64,000 nt of DNA from Senimuribacter intestinalis (GCA_943192975.1 CALPCJ010000004.1:241434-305433), one strand, 5' to 3'. Shown: positions 8,899 through 18,672, numbered from the stretch's first letter. Numbers and translations: made by a program. Notes: generated by a model not told the origin, from the sequence alone.

Positions 8899-9764
8899 GA
8901 TACAGAAAGAAGCAAGAGGAATGCGGTTTAGAATCAGTGACGATGGCCTTGCCGGATAATGAAGAAATTGAATTTGATCAGAGTATCGCAATCGGAAACG
9001 GGGCTATCATTGGAACCAGAGAAAGTCAGCAAGACAGTGCCGGAGTCTTTCTTGACCCCGGGAGGGAATTTGCAATCGGAGTTGTTTGCGACGGTATGGG
9101 CGGCATGGAATCGGGTGAGCTTGCCAGCAATCTAGGCGTGCAAATATTTTGTGAAGGATTGGCAGAGCTGGAATCTGAAGAAGGTATTTCGGAGAAAATG
9201 ATCAAACTTGCCAATTTAATTGATGAGAAAGTCTTTGACTTAATCGATGAAACGGGTCAATTTATTACCTCAGGAACGACCCTTGTCGGTGTGGTGATTC
9301 TGAAGAATAAAGCGTTTTGGATATCAGTAGGTGATAGTAGAATTTTCCTTTTTAGGAATGAAAAATTAGAAGCATTAAATGTGGAACATAACTACAAATA
9401 CTTAAAAGAAATAAAAAAGGAAGATAAAAAATTCCAGCCTTCTGAACAGATTAGAGATGATGCTTTGATTAGTTATATGGGGAAAGGCGGATTAGAGTAT
9501 ATTGATTACAACCAGTATCCATACGAGTTAGAAAGCGGAGATTGCTTTTTGCTAGTAAGTGACGGTATTACAAAAACTCTTTCAGAAGATACACTGCAAG
9601 AGATATTATGTTTTAACCAGTACAGTGTTGAAAGAATGAAAGAGAAAATTTTAGAGAAGGTAAGAGATTCAGCTAAAAAACATCAGGACAATGCAACAGT
9701 TGTAATTTTGAAGTATTACGGAAAGAAAGAGGAGGAACATAAAAATGAAATTAGTGAAATGTAA
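8895..9764 (+). CDS. Second PP2C-family protein phosphatase
   Basis: PP2C motifs: RESQQDS, CDGMGGMESGE, VGDSRIF, VSDGI and QDNATVV. It is diverged from the first PP2C of the locus, so the two are not recent duplicates. The start is uncertain: GTG 8895 is preceded by AGGTGG with 8 bases spacing, GTG 8883 has little upstream, and ATG 8943 lacks a ribosome binding site. It overlaps the VWA-FHA gene by 4 bases and the FHA gene downstream by about 20. Having two phosphatases beside two kinases suggests each pair has separate targets (inference). Confidence 0.87.
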   Translation: MRYRKKQEECGLESVTMALPDNEEIEFDQSIAIGNGAIIGTRESQQDSAGVFLDPGREFAIGVVCDGMGGMESGELASNLGVQIFCEGLAELESEEGISEKMIKLANLIDEKVFDLIDETGQFITSGTTLVGVVILKNKAFWISVGDSRIFLFRNEKLEALNVEHNYKYLKEIKKEDKKFQPSEQIRDDALISYMGKGGLEYIDYNQYPYELESGDCFLLVSDGITKTLSEDTLQEILCFNQYSVERMKEKILEKVRDSAKKHQDNATVVILKYYGKKEEEHKNEISEM

Positions 9765-10287
9765 CAACGGACACTTCTATGACGGAGAAAAATATAGCAC
9801 TTGCCCACATTGTGGGGGAATTTCAAATAATAGTGTAACAGCGCCTGTAGAAGAACCAAAGCCAACCCCTGCTACTGAGCCTGTTACGGAGCCAATAGAT
9901 GATGATGCCGACTCCAAAACAGTTCCAATGTATGGAAATTATGAAACAGGAAAGCCGGTCGTTGGCTGGTTAGTTTGTATTGAAGGCAGCTTGCTGGGAA
10001 GAAGTTTTGAACTTTTTGCAGGAATGAACTTTATTGGAAGAAATAAGAATAATCATATCTGCATTCCTCTGGATGCCAGTGTATCTCGTGAGAAACATGG
10101 AATTGTTATCTATGATCCACGCTCAAAAACCTTTATGATACAGTCAGGTATGTCGGCGGAATTATTGTATTTGAACGATGCTGTAGTATTACAGCCAGTA
10201 AACCTGAATCCATACGATACGCTGCTTCTAGGAACAACGAAGTTCTTATTTGTTCCATTCTGTGGAGAAAAATATTCGTGGAAATAA
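9745..10287 (+). CDS. Zinc-ribbon plus FHA-domain protein
   Basis: An N-terminal short zinc ribbon (CNNGHFYDGEKYSTCPHCGG), a Pro/Thr/Glu-rich linker (about residues 35-65) that could be a phosphorylation target, then an FHA domain. The first FHA loop (IGRNKNN) and the SREKH loop are present, but the loop that normally reads NG(T/S)xxNG is replaced by SAELLYLND, so phosphopeptide binding may be altered. It is soluble, and immediately precedes the first kinase gene with a 20-base gap. Confidence 0.83.
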   Translation: MKLVKCNNGHFYDGEKYSTCPHCGGISNNSVTAPVEEPKPTPATEPVTEPIDDDADSKTVPMYGNYETGKPVVGWLVCIEGSLLGRSFELFAGMNFIGRNKNNHICIPLDASVSREKHGIVIYDPRSKTFMIQSGMSAELLYLNDAVVLQPVNLNPYDTLLLGTTKFLFVPFCGEKYSWK

Positions 10288-10307
10288 GCTACAGATAGGA
10301 GTAGACG

Positions 10308-12230
10308 ATGAAAAGATGTTTTCAATGTATGAAACAATATGAGGATATCTATAATATTTGTCCCTATTGTGGATACGATGAGAATAGTGCGCCAAAAGTT
10401 GAGTACCATCTACGTCCGGGAGTTGTCGTAAATGAACGATATGTAATTGGTGTAACTCTAGGATACGGTGGATTTGGAATTACATATAAAGCGTGGGATA
10501 GAAAATTAGCTACAACAGTGGCCATTAAAGAGTTTTTTCCCTCTCACTTAGTTAGCCGAATTCCTGGTACAGAAAAGGTGAACTTGCAGGGGCAAAGCAA
10601 AGCGGCGTTATATGCCAGTGAAAAAAAGAAGTTTTTGCTGGAAGCGCAGATGATTGCTAAATTCAGAGCACACCCAAATATTGTTCATGTATCTGATTTC
10701 TTTGAGTTGAATGAAACAGCCTACATGGTGATGGAGTATTTGGATGGGTTGGATTTGCTCCAATATGTAAAAAACCAGCCAGATAAAAGGATGAGTGCGG
10801 AAGAACTGATACCGCTTATTTTGGAGATTTGTAAAGCACTCAAGCAAATACATGAAAGCGGGATTATACATAGGGATATTGCACCTGATAATATTAAAAT
10901 CACTTCGGATGGCAGAGTAAAACTGTTAGATTTTGGAGCGGCAAGGGCAACGTCAGATAAGGAGTTTAATGCATTTACTGTGGTGGTGAAGCCTGGATAT
11001 GCACCGCCGGAGCAATACATGAAAACCAGTAAGTCGGGTCCATGGACAGATATATATGCGTTGTGTGCAACGATGTACAGAGTACTGACGGGTAAAAAGC
11101 CGGTAGAAGCCAGTGACCGAAGATCGGAGGAGTGTTTAGTAAAACCAAGAGAATTAAACCCAGACATTCCTATGTGGCTGGAGCAGGTAATTCTTCGCGG
11201 GATGGCAATAGAACCGGAAAATCGGTTTAGAAATGTAAAGCAACTGGAAGCTGCCTTGGTGCAAAAAAAAGAAGTGCAGCCACCTGAGGAAATTAAAAAA
11301 AGAAAATCTTATCGGAAGATTATAGGTTTCACAGTGGCAGTATTGGTTTGTGCAGCAGCAATCCTATTTATCATGCCTAAAAATGAAGGTTTGTCGGATA
11401 AAGGAATCAAGGATGGTGCTATTGTTGTAGATGTGCCGGATACCGAGTATAGTAGGAGTGCATTTGGACTGGCAAAAGAGAAATTTGAAACTAGCTTTCC
11501 AGGGAAAAAGGTCGAACTCAATTTTGTAAAGAATGGTTCATTGGCTGTTTGTGACGGTAGTCATGTAGATGACGGATTACATGAAGCAATTGATCTGACG
11601 GAGCTCTATAAAGATTTAGAAATTGATGATTATTATTTCTTGGGGAAATACGAGAGGGAACTCAAGAAAGAACTTCCACTTTCATCAAATTTTTATGTGT
11701 TGGTCTATAATAAATATCTTGTAAAACGAACACCAGAAATCAGAAACCTGCTAGAAGTACCGGCAACAGAAACCGTGGACGTAGTTGAGTTGGGTGAAGA
11801 AGTTTTAACGGATAAAAGCCTATTTGTTTCCGAAATTGGAGTGGAAGGGATTACCGAGAAGACTGCGGATGCGACAGAAAAATTCTGCCATGAGAAGTGT
11901 GCAATGGTGGTAACTACTACAAATGAATTGCCGAAAATTCAAAAAGAAATGCCGGGATATTACGAAGTATTGCCTATGAGTATAGGTAAGGCACAATATG
12001 GAACTTTCGACTATAATTTCCGGATTTGCGAAAAATGCGAGAATAACACAAAGAAAATTGCAGAGTTATGGCTGAACTATTTAGTTTCAGATGAAGGGCA
12101 GAGCATACTATTCATTCAGAATACTGGAGGTGTCCCGCTAAAGAAAAGTACATTTGAAGAGTACATTGAAATTTATAGTAACTTAAAAATCATAGAGAAT
12201 CAGTTGGATAAAACTGAATTGATAAAATAA
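10308..12230 (+). CDS. Zinc-ribbon Ser/Thr kinase with solute-binding-protein-like ectodomain
   Basis: A zinc ribbon (Cys4, Cys7, Cys18, Cys21) is followed by a Hanks-type kinase domain (about 40-300): GYGGFGITY loop, VAIKEF lysine, HRDIAPDN catalytic loop, LDFGAA and PPEQY. The catalytic loop has Ala where classical kinases have Lys. One transmembrane helix (about 340-360) precedes an outside domain of about 270 residues. Its segments KCAMVVTTTNELPKI and LWLNYLVSDEGQSI with a following GGVPLKK block are typical of family 1 extracellular solute-binding proteins. A sugar- or ligand-gated kinase is inferred. It is 11 bases upstream of the PASTA kinase. Confidence 0.88.
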   Translation: MKRCFQCMKQYEDIYNICPYCGYDENSAPKVEYHLRPGVVVNERYVIGVTLGYGGFGITYKAWDRKLATTVAIKEFFPSHLVSRIPGTEKVNLQGQSKAALYASEKKKFLLEAQMIAKFRAHPNIVHVSDFFELNETAYMVMEYLDGLDLLQYVKNQPDKRMSAEELIPLILEICKALKQIHESGIIHRDIAPDNIKITSDGRVKLLDFGAARATSDKEFNAFTVVVKPGYAPPEQYMKTSKSGPWTDIYALCATMYRVLTGKKPVEASDRRSEECLVKPRELNPDIPMWLEQVILRGMAIEPENRFRNVKQLEAALVQKKEVQPPEEIKKRKSYRKIIGFTVAVLVCAAAILFIMPKNEGLSDKGIKDGAIVVDVPDTEYSRSAFGLAKEKFETSFPGKKVELNFVKNGSLAVCDGSHVDDGLHEAIDLTELYKDLEIDDYYFLGKYERELKKELPLSSNFYVLVYNKYLVKRTPEIRNLLEVPATETVDVVELGEEVLTDKSLFVSEIGVEGITEKTADATEKFCHEKCAMVVTTTNELPKIQKEMPGYYEVLPMSIGKAQYGTFDYNFRICEKCENNTKKIAELWLNYLVSDEGQSILFIQNTGGVPLKKSTFEEYIEIYSNLKIIENQLDKTELIK

Positions 12231-12241
12231 AGAGGTGTTAT

Positions 12242-14569
12242 ATGAAAATTCGCTGCATGGGGTGCATGGAGACTTTTTCAGATGAGTTTGAAGTTTGCCC
12301 GCATTGTGGATATCTCGTGGGTACGCCAGCTAAAGAAGCGATTCACATGCCACCAAACACAACCATTGCTGACAGATACATTGTTGGAAAAGTGTTGGGA
12401 TATGGTGGCTTTGGAGTTACTTATATTGGCTGGGATAAACTTTTAAGAGAAAAGGTTGCGATAAAAGAATATTTGCCGGGAGAGTATGCAACAAGAATGC
12501 CGGGACAAACCGCAGTGACGGTATACTCCGGAGAAAAAACAAAGCAGTTCCAGGAAGGTAAGGACAAGTTTTCTGATGAAGCTAAACGCTTGGCAAAAGT
12601 GGGGAATATTGAAAGCGTAGTTCAAATTATCGATACTTTGGAAGTGAACGAAACTGCATACATTGTAATGGAATATCTGGAAGGAGAAACCTTAAAAGAT
12701 AGGCTTGAAAGAGAAGGACGAATTCAAGTTGAAGAGGCAATTAAAATCATCGTGCCGATACTGGATACATTAGCGAAAGTACATGCGGAAAGAATATTAC
12801 ATCGAGATATTTCGCCTGACAATATTTTCCTATGTTCTGACGGAAGAATTAAACTTTTGGATTTTGGAGCGGCACGATATGCTTCGACAAACTATAGTAA
12901 AAGCTTGTCGGTCTTGCTAAAACCCGGATATGCACCGGAGGAGCAGTATCGCAGCCGTGGGGAACAGGGTGCTTGGTCTGATGTGTATGCAGCGGCAGCA
13001 ACGCTATATAGGATGATTACCGGTATTGTGCCAGAAGATGCATTAGAGCGAACGGTAAAAGATACGGTGAAAGATCCGAATAAGATTGATAAGTCAATTT
13101 CTAAAAATGTGTCTACTGCAATTATGAATGCCTTGAATGTGTATCAGAAAAGCAGAACGCAGAGTGCGGAGGAATTTAAGAAAGAACTTTTATCTGCAGA
13201 GGAAGTTGCACGCCGTAAAGCTGCAAAAAGAAAAAGTCAAAAACCAATTCCACTTTGGTTGAAACTTGGCGGGGCGGCTGTTGTACTTTTGGCAATTGTG
13301 ATTACGTTTTTTATTGGACAAGGAACAAAAGACGTTTTGGAAGATGAACAAACCTATATTCCGGATGTCGTCAATTTGACCGATGGAGAGGCTTCCGATA
13401 TTGCTAAAGAAAATGGTTTGGTTTTGCAAATTGCTGAGGGACAATATGATGATAAGGTGGAGCGCGGCCGAATTGTATCTCAAGACCCGGGGGCAGGACA
13501 AGTTGTAGAGAAAAAAAGCAGCTTCAATGCGGTGATGAGCAAAGGACCGGAGCCGGTGAAGGTGCCGTCGCTTATAGGAAAAACTGAGAAAAAGGCTGTT
13601 GCGAAGCTTGAAAAGGCAGAACTTCTTTTTGAAATCGAAAAGAAAGAAAGCAGCGCTTTGCCGGGAACGGTGTATTCACAAAGTGAAGACGAGGGGGCTG
13701 CAATTCCGAAGGGGGAAATTGTAAAGTTTTCTGTGTCAAAGGGTCTCAAAGATATTAATAAGAAAAAGAAAACTGCTGTACCGACACTAAAGGGCATATC
13801 TTATACAGAAGGCTTAAAGGAAGCTAAAGACAGTAAGGTCTATGTAGAGGTGACGGAGTTAAAGTTCAGTAGTAGTGAAAAGAACCAAATTATTTCGCAG
13901 AGTATTAAGCCCGGAAAAAAAGTAAAAGAAGGCACCAAAATTGAAATTGTGGTTTCAAAAGGTGTGAGAGATTATGTTGTGCCAGATGTACAGTATTTAA
14001 CTAAAAAAGAGGCAATTAAGGCGCTAAAGAAAGAGGAACTGCACTATAAAGTGAAGTATCAATACAGCAAAACCTATAAAAAGGGAGTTGTAATGGAGCA
14101 AAGTATTGAGGCTGGCAAAAAGGTAAAAGATAACACGGTGATTACCATTTTAGTAAGTAAAGGAAAGAAAGTAACGAAGGTTACAGTTCCTAGTGTTATT
14201 GGACAATCGAGAAGCAGTGCAATTACGGCATTGGAAAATGCAGGGTTCAATTGCAATGTAAAAGAAGAGTACAGTTCGTCCTATTCAGAGGGAAAAGTTT
14301 GTGCGGTAAGTCACGACGGCGGTGTAAAAGCGAAAAAGGGTGCAACTATTACTATCTGGATTAGTAAAGGCCCGGAAATGACTACAGTGCCAGATGTTAC
14401 GACTTTATCAAGCTATGAAGCGTCTGCTGTTCTTGATAGTGAAGGCTTACGATGTAGTGTTTCATATAAAGAGAAAGAGGGATATAATGGAAGTGTAATT
14501 AGCCAAAGTATTAGCCCGGGTACAAAAGTTAAAGTTGGAACAACAGTCCGTATTACAGTAGGTATATAA
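12242..14569 (+). CDS. Zinc-ribbon PASTA Ser/Thr kinase (PrkC/Stk-like)
   Basis: A zinc ribbon (Cys5, Cys8, Cys19, Cys22), a kinase domain (about 42-310) with GYGGFGVTY, VAIKEYL, HRDISPDN, LDFGAAR and PEEQY, a transmembrane helix (about 337-357) and six PASTA repeats (about 375-775). Each repeat starts with a VPDV/VPSL-type motif and the first five end in SKG. PASTA repeats bind muropeptides or lipid II in PrkC/PknB-type kinases, so cell-wall sensing is expected. The catalytic loop has Ser for the usual Lys. The stop codon abuts the next ATG at 14570. The zinc ribbon is an unusual addition for PASTA kinases. Confidence 0.93.
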   Translation: MKIRCMGCMETFSDEFEVCPHCGYLVGTPAKEAIHMPPNTTIADRYIVGKVLGYGGFGVTYIGWDKLLREKVAIKEYLPGEYATRMPGQTAVTVYSGEKTKQFQEGKDKFSDEAKRLAKVGNIESVVQIIDTLEVNETAYIVMEYLEGETLKDRLEREGRIQVEEAIKIIVPILDTLAKVHAERILHRDISPDNIFLCSDGRIKLLDFGAARYASTNYSKSLSVLLKPGYAPEEQYRSRGEQGAWSDVYAAAATLYRMITGIVPEDALERTVKDTVKDPNKIDKSISKNVSTAIMNALNVYQKSRTQSAEEFKKELLSAEEVARRKAAKRKSQKPIPLWLKLGGAAVVLLAIVITFFIGQGTKDVLEDEQTYIPDVVNLTDGEASDIAKENGLVLQIAEGQYDDKVERGRIVSQDPGAGQVVEKKSSFNAVMSKGPEPVKVPSLIGKTEKKAVAKLEKAELLFEIEKKESSALPGTVYSQSEDEGAAIPKGEIVKFSVSKGLKDINKKKKTAVPTLKGISYTEGLKEAKDSKVYVEVTELKFSSSEKNQIISQSIKPGKKVKEGTKIEIVVSKGVRDYVVPDVQYLTKKEAIKALKKEELHYKVKYQYSKTYKKGVVMEQSIEAGKKVKDNTVITILVSKGKKVTKVTVPSVIGQSRSSAITALENAGFNCNVKEEYSSSYSEGKVCAVSHDGGVKAKKGATITIWISKGPEMTTVPDVTTLSSYEASAVLDSEGLRCSVSYKEKEGYNGSVISQSISPGTKVKVGTTVRITVGI

Positions 14570-15523
14570 ATGCATAAAACAAATATGATAAATAAATTAA
14601 ATAAGATGATATGTATGCTGATTTGCGTGGCGTTGGTTGTAGGGGAGAGCACAACAGACAGTTTCGCTAGGATTTCAAGGCGCTCCTCTATAGATTTAGA
14701 TTTGATAGAGCCGAACCTTATATGTGTATCTTGGACAGCAGCGAAAGGAGAGACTGCTAAAGAGGTTTATTATCAAAAAGAAACTGCAGATGGAACGCTT
14801 AGTGAATCTGTTAGTATTGCAGTTGAGCAAAATACTGGGGAACGATATGTGCATGTGGAAACAGGTGAAACGTATCATTTTGCACTTGTGACAAAAAAGG
14901 ATACTGATGAGTGGCTATATTCCCATGATAGTAAATCAATATATATTTTTGGAGAAGTGAATTCGAGACTGAAGGTTTCGCGCAAATCACAGAGTCTGTT
15001 TTATCTATCTTGGAGTAAGGTGCCGGGAGCAACGGGATATGATGTCTATTATAGGGCATCAGGCGAAGAATGGAAACGATTTACAGTAGATCATAATAAT
15101 ATGAATCTTGCTATAGAACATAAACATCTTAATGCGGATTATTCGGTTGATAAATATTACTTTAGAGTAAGACCATATCATAAAGGCAGGGATGGTACGA
15201 TAACAGAGTGGGGGACAATTAGCGATAGTTATACCTTTATATCAAAAAATACCTTGAGGATATCAAAAAATAACAAAATTTCAGTAAAACTGACTTGGAA
15301 TAAAGGAAAAGGAAAAAAAGACGGCTATGAGATTTACCGTGCTACTAGTTCTAACGGAGACTGGAAAAAAATAAAAACTGTCAGTGCAAGTGTAAAACGA
15401 AAAGCAATTATAGTACAAAATGTGAGAGGAAAGAGGTATTACTACAAGATTCTACCTTATGAATATGTAAACGGAAGGAAAATTTGTGGACCGGCTTCTA
15501 ATGTGAAGTCTATTAAATTATAG
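14570..15523 (+). CDS. Secreted protein with fibronectin type III-like domains
   Basis: The start abuts the stop of the PASTA kinase gene, so it is probably translated from the same transcript. A signal peptide (about 1-32) precedes three Fn3-like units; recognisable strands are VSWTAAKG, LSWSKVPGATGYDVYYR and LTWNKGKGKKDGYEIYR. The last unit (KISVKLTWNKGKGKKDGYEI) is nearly the same as the C-terminal unit of the next gene. It is extracellular, with no anchor motif and no catalytic residues visible. Confidence 0.78.
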   Translation: MHKTNMINKLNKMICMLICVALVVGESTTDSFARISRRSSIDLDLIEPNLICVSWTAAKGETAKEVYYQKETADGTLSESVSIAVEQNTGERYVHVETGETYHFALVTKKDTDEWLYSHDSKSIYIFGEVNSRLKVSRKSQSLFYLSWSKVPGATGYDVYYRASGEEWKRFTVDHNNMNLAIEHKHLNADYSVDKYYFRVRPYHKGRDGTITEWGTISDSYTFISKNTLRISKNNKISVKLTWNKGKGKKDGYEIYRATSSNGDWKKIKTVSASVKRKAIIVQNVRGKRYYYKILPYEYVNGRKICGPASNVKSIKL

Positions 15524-15557
15524 GATATTACTGTGATAGGAGAAAGGAAGTAAAGGA

Positions 15558-16988
15558 ATGAGACAATTTGCCAGAGTCTTTATGGCGGCACTATGTGTAA
15601 CATTGATCATACAGATACCAGTAATAAAGGGTTTTTCGTATGCTGGTGAAATAGCGACAGAAGATGGATGGACAGAGTGGTTTGATATGTCGGAAATGGG
15701 TTCGATTTCTGCACCAAGTGGCGAATGGGAGCAAAGAACTGTATATAGAACTCGGGATAGAGAATATATGATTAGTAATGATAAGAACTTGCGTGGATGG
15801 GAAGTTTGTGCGGAACTAGAGTATTGGAGTGATTGGGGTGATTGGACAATGTCTTCTAGCGAGCCGAAATACATACTAGAAGATGGTGATGAAGGCTGGG
15901 TGATAGGGTATTGTAGCGATGGATCAGTGACGGCATGTATTTGGCAAAAAAAGAAATTAGTGGTAAATGGGCAATATCAATGGTTTTCTAGAGAAAAAAG
16001 TCAGGGTAAAGTTGAAAAAAGAGGATACATGCTGTATAGATGGAATCCTTGGAGTGATTGGAACTCTGATGGATATTATGATATGTCCATCAGCGACGAC
16101 AGTTTTGAAGTAGAAACAAAACAACAATATAGGATAAAGTTATTTGGAAATTCCATAAATACGTTGAGTGCTGAGCTGATTAAACACGATACTGTAAAAT
16201 TGTCGTGGAATTTAGTGCAGGGCGCAACGGGATATCAAATATATTATAGGGAGATAGGGGCAAGGGACTGGAATGATTACTACTTCACTATACCCCAAAA
16301 TCAAACAGATATTAATATTTATATAGAGGATGGTGCAGGAAATTATGAATTTCGGATAGTACCATATAGAGACTATGGAGGCAGGGAATATTTATCCAGA
16401 GAAGATATTGTGAGCTCCAGAGTTCATATATTTGACGAAACTCTTGAACCTGTTACAAAACTAATTGCACAGGATACAGTGAATGTCCGATGGGAAGAAA
16501 ATGATGATGCAACAGGATACAACTTGTATTATAAGAAAGAAAGTGAAAATTCTTGGAAGTGCAAAAAGGTTGGGACTAATGACTATAACTTAAAGATTTC
16601 AAAGGTGACAGGAAGGTATGAGTTTTTTATACAACCTTGGTATGAAGATAACCTTGGCAAAGTGGTGTGTCCTGACCACTCTCCAGTAGTTACATTCACC
16701 TTCATGGAAAAAAGCAATTTGAACATAATGAAAAATAATAAAATTTCGGTGAAGCTAATTTGGAATAAAGGTAGAGGTGAGAAAGATGGTTATGAGATTT
16801 ATCGTGCAACCGGTTTCAATGGTAAATATAAAAAAATCAAAACTATTAGTGTGAATGCTGAACGGAAAGCAATCATCATACAAAAGGCAAAGGGAAAAAA
16901 GTATTATTACAAAATCAGACCTTATAAGAAGGTGAATGGCAAAAAAGTTTACGGTCCGTATTCTGATGTGAAGTCCATTAGACTTTAG
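15558..16988 (+). CDS. Secreted Trp-rich and Fn3-like repeat protein
   Basis: A signal peptide (1-30), an N-terminal Trp-rich region with repeated WSDW blocks (YWSDWGDW, PWSDWNSDG) at about 90-180, then three Fn3-like units with LSWNLVQGATGYQIYYR, VRWEENDDATGYNLYYK and LIWNKGRGEKDGYEIYR. The Trp-rich block resembles the C-terminus of the CHAP protein at 1571. The final unit duplicates that of the upstream gene. A GAAAGGAAGT ribosome binding site precedes ATG 15558. A surface role linked to the kinase locus is inferred from position only. Confidence 0.76.
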   Translation: MRQFARVFMAALCVTLIIQIPVIKGFSYAGEIATEDGWTEWFDMSEMGSISAPSGEWEQRTVYRTRDREYMISNDKNLRGWEVCAELEYWSDWGDWTMSSSEPKYILEDGDEGWVIGYCSDGSVTACIWQKKKLVVNGQYQWFSREKSQGKVEKRGYMLYRWNPWSDWNSDGYYDMSISDDSFEVETKQQYRIKLFGNSINTLSAELIKHDTVKLSWNLVQGATGYQIYYREIGARDWNDYYFTIPQNQTDINIYIEDGAGNYEFRIVPYRDYGGREYLSREDIVSSRVHIFDETLEPVTKLIAQDTVNVRWEENDDATGYNLYYKKESENSWKCKKVGTNDYNLKISKVTGRYEFFIQPWYEDNLGKVVCPDHSPVVTFTFMEKSNLNIMKNNKISVKLIWNKGRGEKDGYEIYRATGFNGKYKKIKTISVNAERKAIIIQKAKGKKYYYKIRPYKKVNGKKVYGPYSDVKSIRL

Positions 16989-17018
16989 GAGAAAACTGAA
17001 AGACAGAAAGGTAAAAAA

Positions 17019-17822
17019 GTGATAGCTATGATCGAGAAACTGAAAGAGGAAAGAAATATAATTCCAAAAGTGTTGGTTGTTTTGGGACTCCTATGTTTCT
17101 TCCTGCCGTTTGCGACAGTAGAATACAAGCAGCAGGCAATAACCTTATCGGGATTTGAGGTGATTTTGCCGGGCTTGTTTGCTGACACTTGGTTAAAAAT
17201 ACTGCCAATAAACTGGATTTTGTTAGCAACCTTTTTACTTGGAGTGGCAACATTTTTTACTGTGAAACAAAGCGAGGAGAAAGAAGCCTTTGTATTAATT
17301 CCTTTAGCTTCAGTAGCAGGAATCATAATGGCAGCTGCAACAATAAAACCGTATTACGGAATTGAAGCTTACCATCCGATGTCATGGAATAGTGGTATGT
17401 ATTTACCTTTATTGTGCTTTGGAATATGCTTTGTTATGGAGTGGAGTAATACAGGTAGTGGAGATGCTAAGGCGCAGACTGAAAGCGATTCTGTAAACCC
17501 AAAATACTCAGCAATGTTATTTTGTCAAAAGGGAAAATACATAGGAGGAGAATTTCAAATACAGAAGGATATTCCACTTGTAATTGGACGAGAATCGGCA
17601 ATCGCGAATATCGTTCTCGATGAAAAAGATGTAAGCCGCAAACATTGCGTGCTCTTCCTTGGGGAAGATATGCTTGGAGTGAGGGATTTCTCAACTTATG
17701 GCACATACGTGAATGGAGAGATAATACCTAACGGAGGAGAACTCATTTTAAAGGATGGAGATAAACTGGAAGTGGCTGGAAATGAGTTCTTGGTAATTCT
17801 ATCTGCAATAGGTCACAAATAG
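17019..17822 (+). CDS. Membrane protein with C-terminal FHA domain (paralog 1)
   Basis: About four transmembrane helices (residues 18-135) are followed by a cytoplasmic FHA domain (about 180-265) with IGRE, VSRKHC and GTYVNG loops, all key phosphothreonine-binding positions present. I start at GTG 17019 because AGAAAGG ends 7 bases upstream; ATG 17028 would leave a 17-base gap. It is paralogous to the next gene (shared LLCFFLPF, LSGFE and ATFFTV blocks). It likely recruits phosphorylated kinases or their targets to the membrane. Confidence 0.84.
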   Translation: MIAMIEKLKEERNIIPKVLVVLGLLCFFLPFATVEYKQQAITLSGFEVILPGLFADTWLKILPINWILLATFLLGVATFFTVKQSEEKEAFVLIPLASVAGIIMAAATIKPYYGIEAYHPMSWNSGMYLPLLCFGICFVMEWSNTGSGDAKAQTESDSVNPKYSAMLFCQKGKYIGGEFQIQKDIPLVIGRESAIANIVLDEKDVSRKHCVLFLGEDMLGVRDFSTYGTYVNGEIIPNGGELILKDGDKLEVAGNEFLVILSAIGHK

Positions 17823-17850
17823 ATGGAGAATGTTGAAAGGATAATGCGTT

Positions 17851-18672
17851 ATGGAAGAACAAAATGCTGAAAAAAATTACGGGAAAAAGCGTAATATAAT
17901 CATTAAAGCTGTTGTAGTTGTGGGACTATTGTGCTTTTTTATCCCCTTCGTATCAGTATCATGCGGTGCGCAGAAAATTGAACTTTCTGGATTTGAATTG
18001 ATGTTTCCCGGTGTGACCGGAGATTCGACTTTAGAGGAATTATCCGAAAACTGGATTTTGGTATTTGCATTTGCTTGTGGCATTGCGACATTTTTTACGG
18101 TAGCTAAAAGTGAATTAGAAAAAACCTATATCAGTTTACCCGGTGCGACTGTAGCAGGAATTTTATTGAGCAGAATTACAGCGGCAAGTTATTATGATCT
18201 CAGTGAAACTGATATGGAAATAATTCAGTTTGATGCGGGGTGGAGTTGTACACTGTTTTGCTTTTGCATATGTATTCTTCTTGAATGGGCATTAGATTCG
18301 GAAGAATCGAACACGATGAATGGGAGTAATATTTTTTCTGTACCAATTCAAAAAATATCTTCGGCTCGGATACTATGTGTATCGGGGATCTATATAGATG
18401 GTGAGTTTTCGATATTAGAAGGTGAAACATTGTGTATGGGGCGGGACCCAGAGGTCGCTAACCTTGTTTTTTCGGAGAAAAATATCAGCAGAAAGCATTG
18501 TGTTCTTTCTTTGAAAGATGGAGAATTTATGATAGAAGATGTTTCTTCATTCGGTACATATGTGAACGGGGAGAAAATCAAGGAAGGTCAGCCGGTTATT
18601 TTGCGTGATGGTGATAAAGTCAAAATTGGAGACAATGAATTTATGGTGATTCTTGATTGTGCAGGTAATTAA
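17851..18672 (+). CDS. Membrane protein with C-terminal FHA domain (paralog 2)
   Basis: Same plan as its upstream neighbour: about four membrane helices, then an FHA domain with MGRD, ISRKHC and GTYVNG. Blocks LLCFFIPF, LSGFELMFPG and IATFFTV show a tandem duplication of the pair. A Met (MGRD) replaces the usual Ile/Leu before GR, which is conservative. It begins 28 bases after paralog 1 and is probably cotranscribed. Confidence 0.84.
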   Translation: MEEQNAEKNYGKKRNIIIKAVVVVGLLCFFIPFVSVSCGAQKIELSGFELMFPGVTGDSTLEELSENWILVFAFACGIATFFTVAKSELEKTYISLPGATVAGILLSRITAASYYDLSETDMEIIQFDAGWSCTLFCFCICILLEWALDSEESNTMNGSNIFSVPIQKISSARILCVSGIYIDGEFSILEGETLCMGRDPEVANLVFSEKNISRKHCVLSLKDGEFMIEDVSSFGTYVNGEKIKEGQPVILRDGDKVKIGDNEFMVILDCAGN

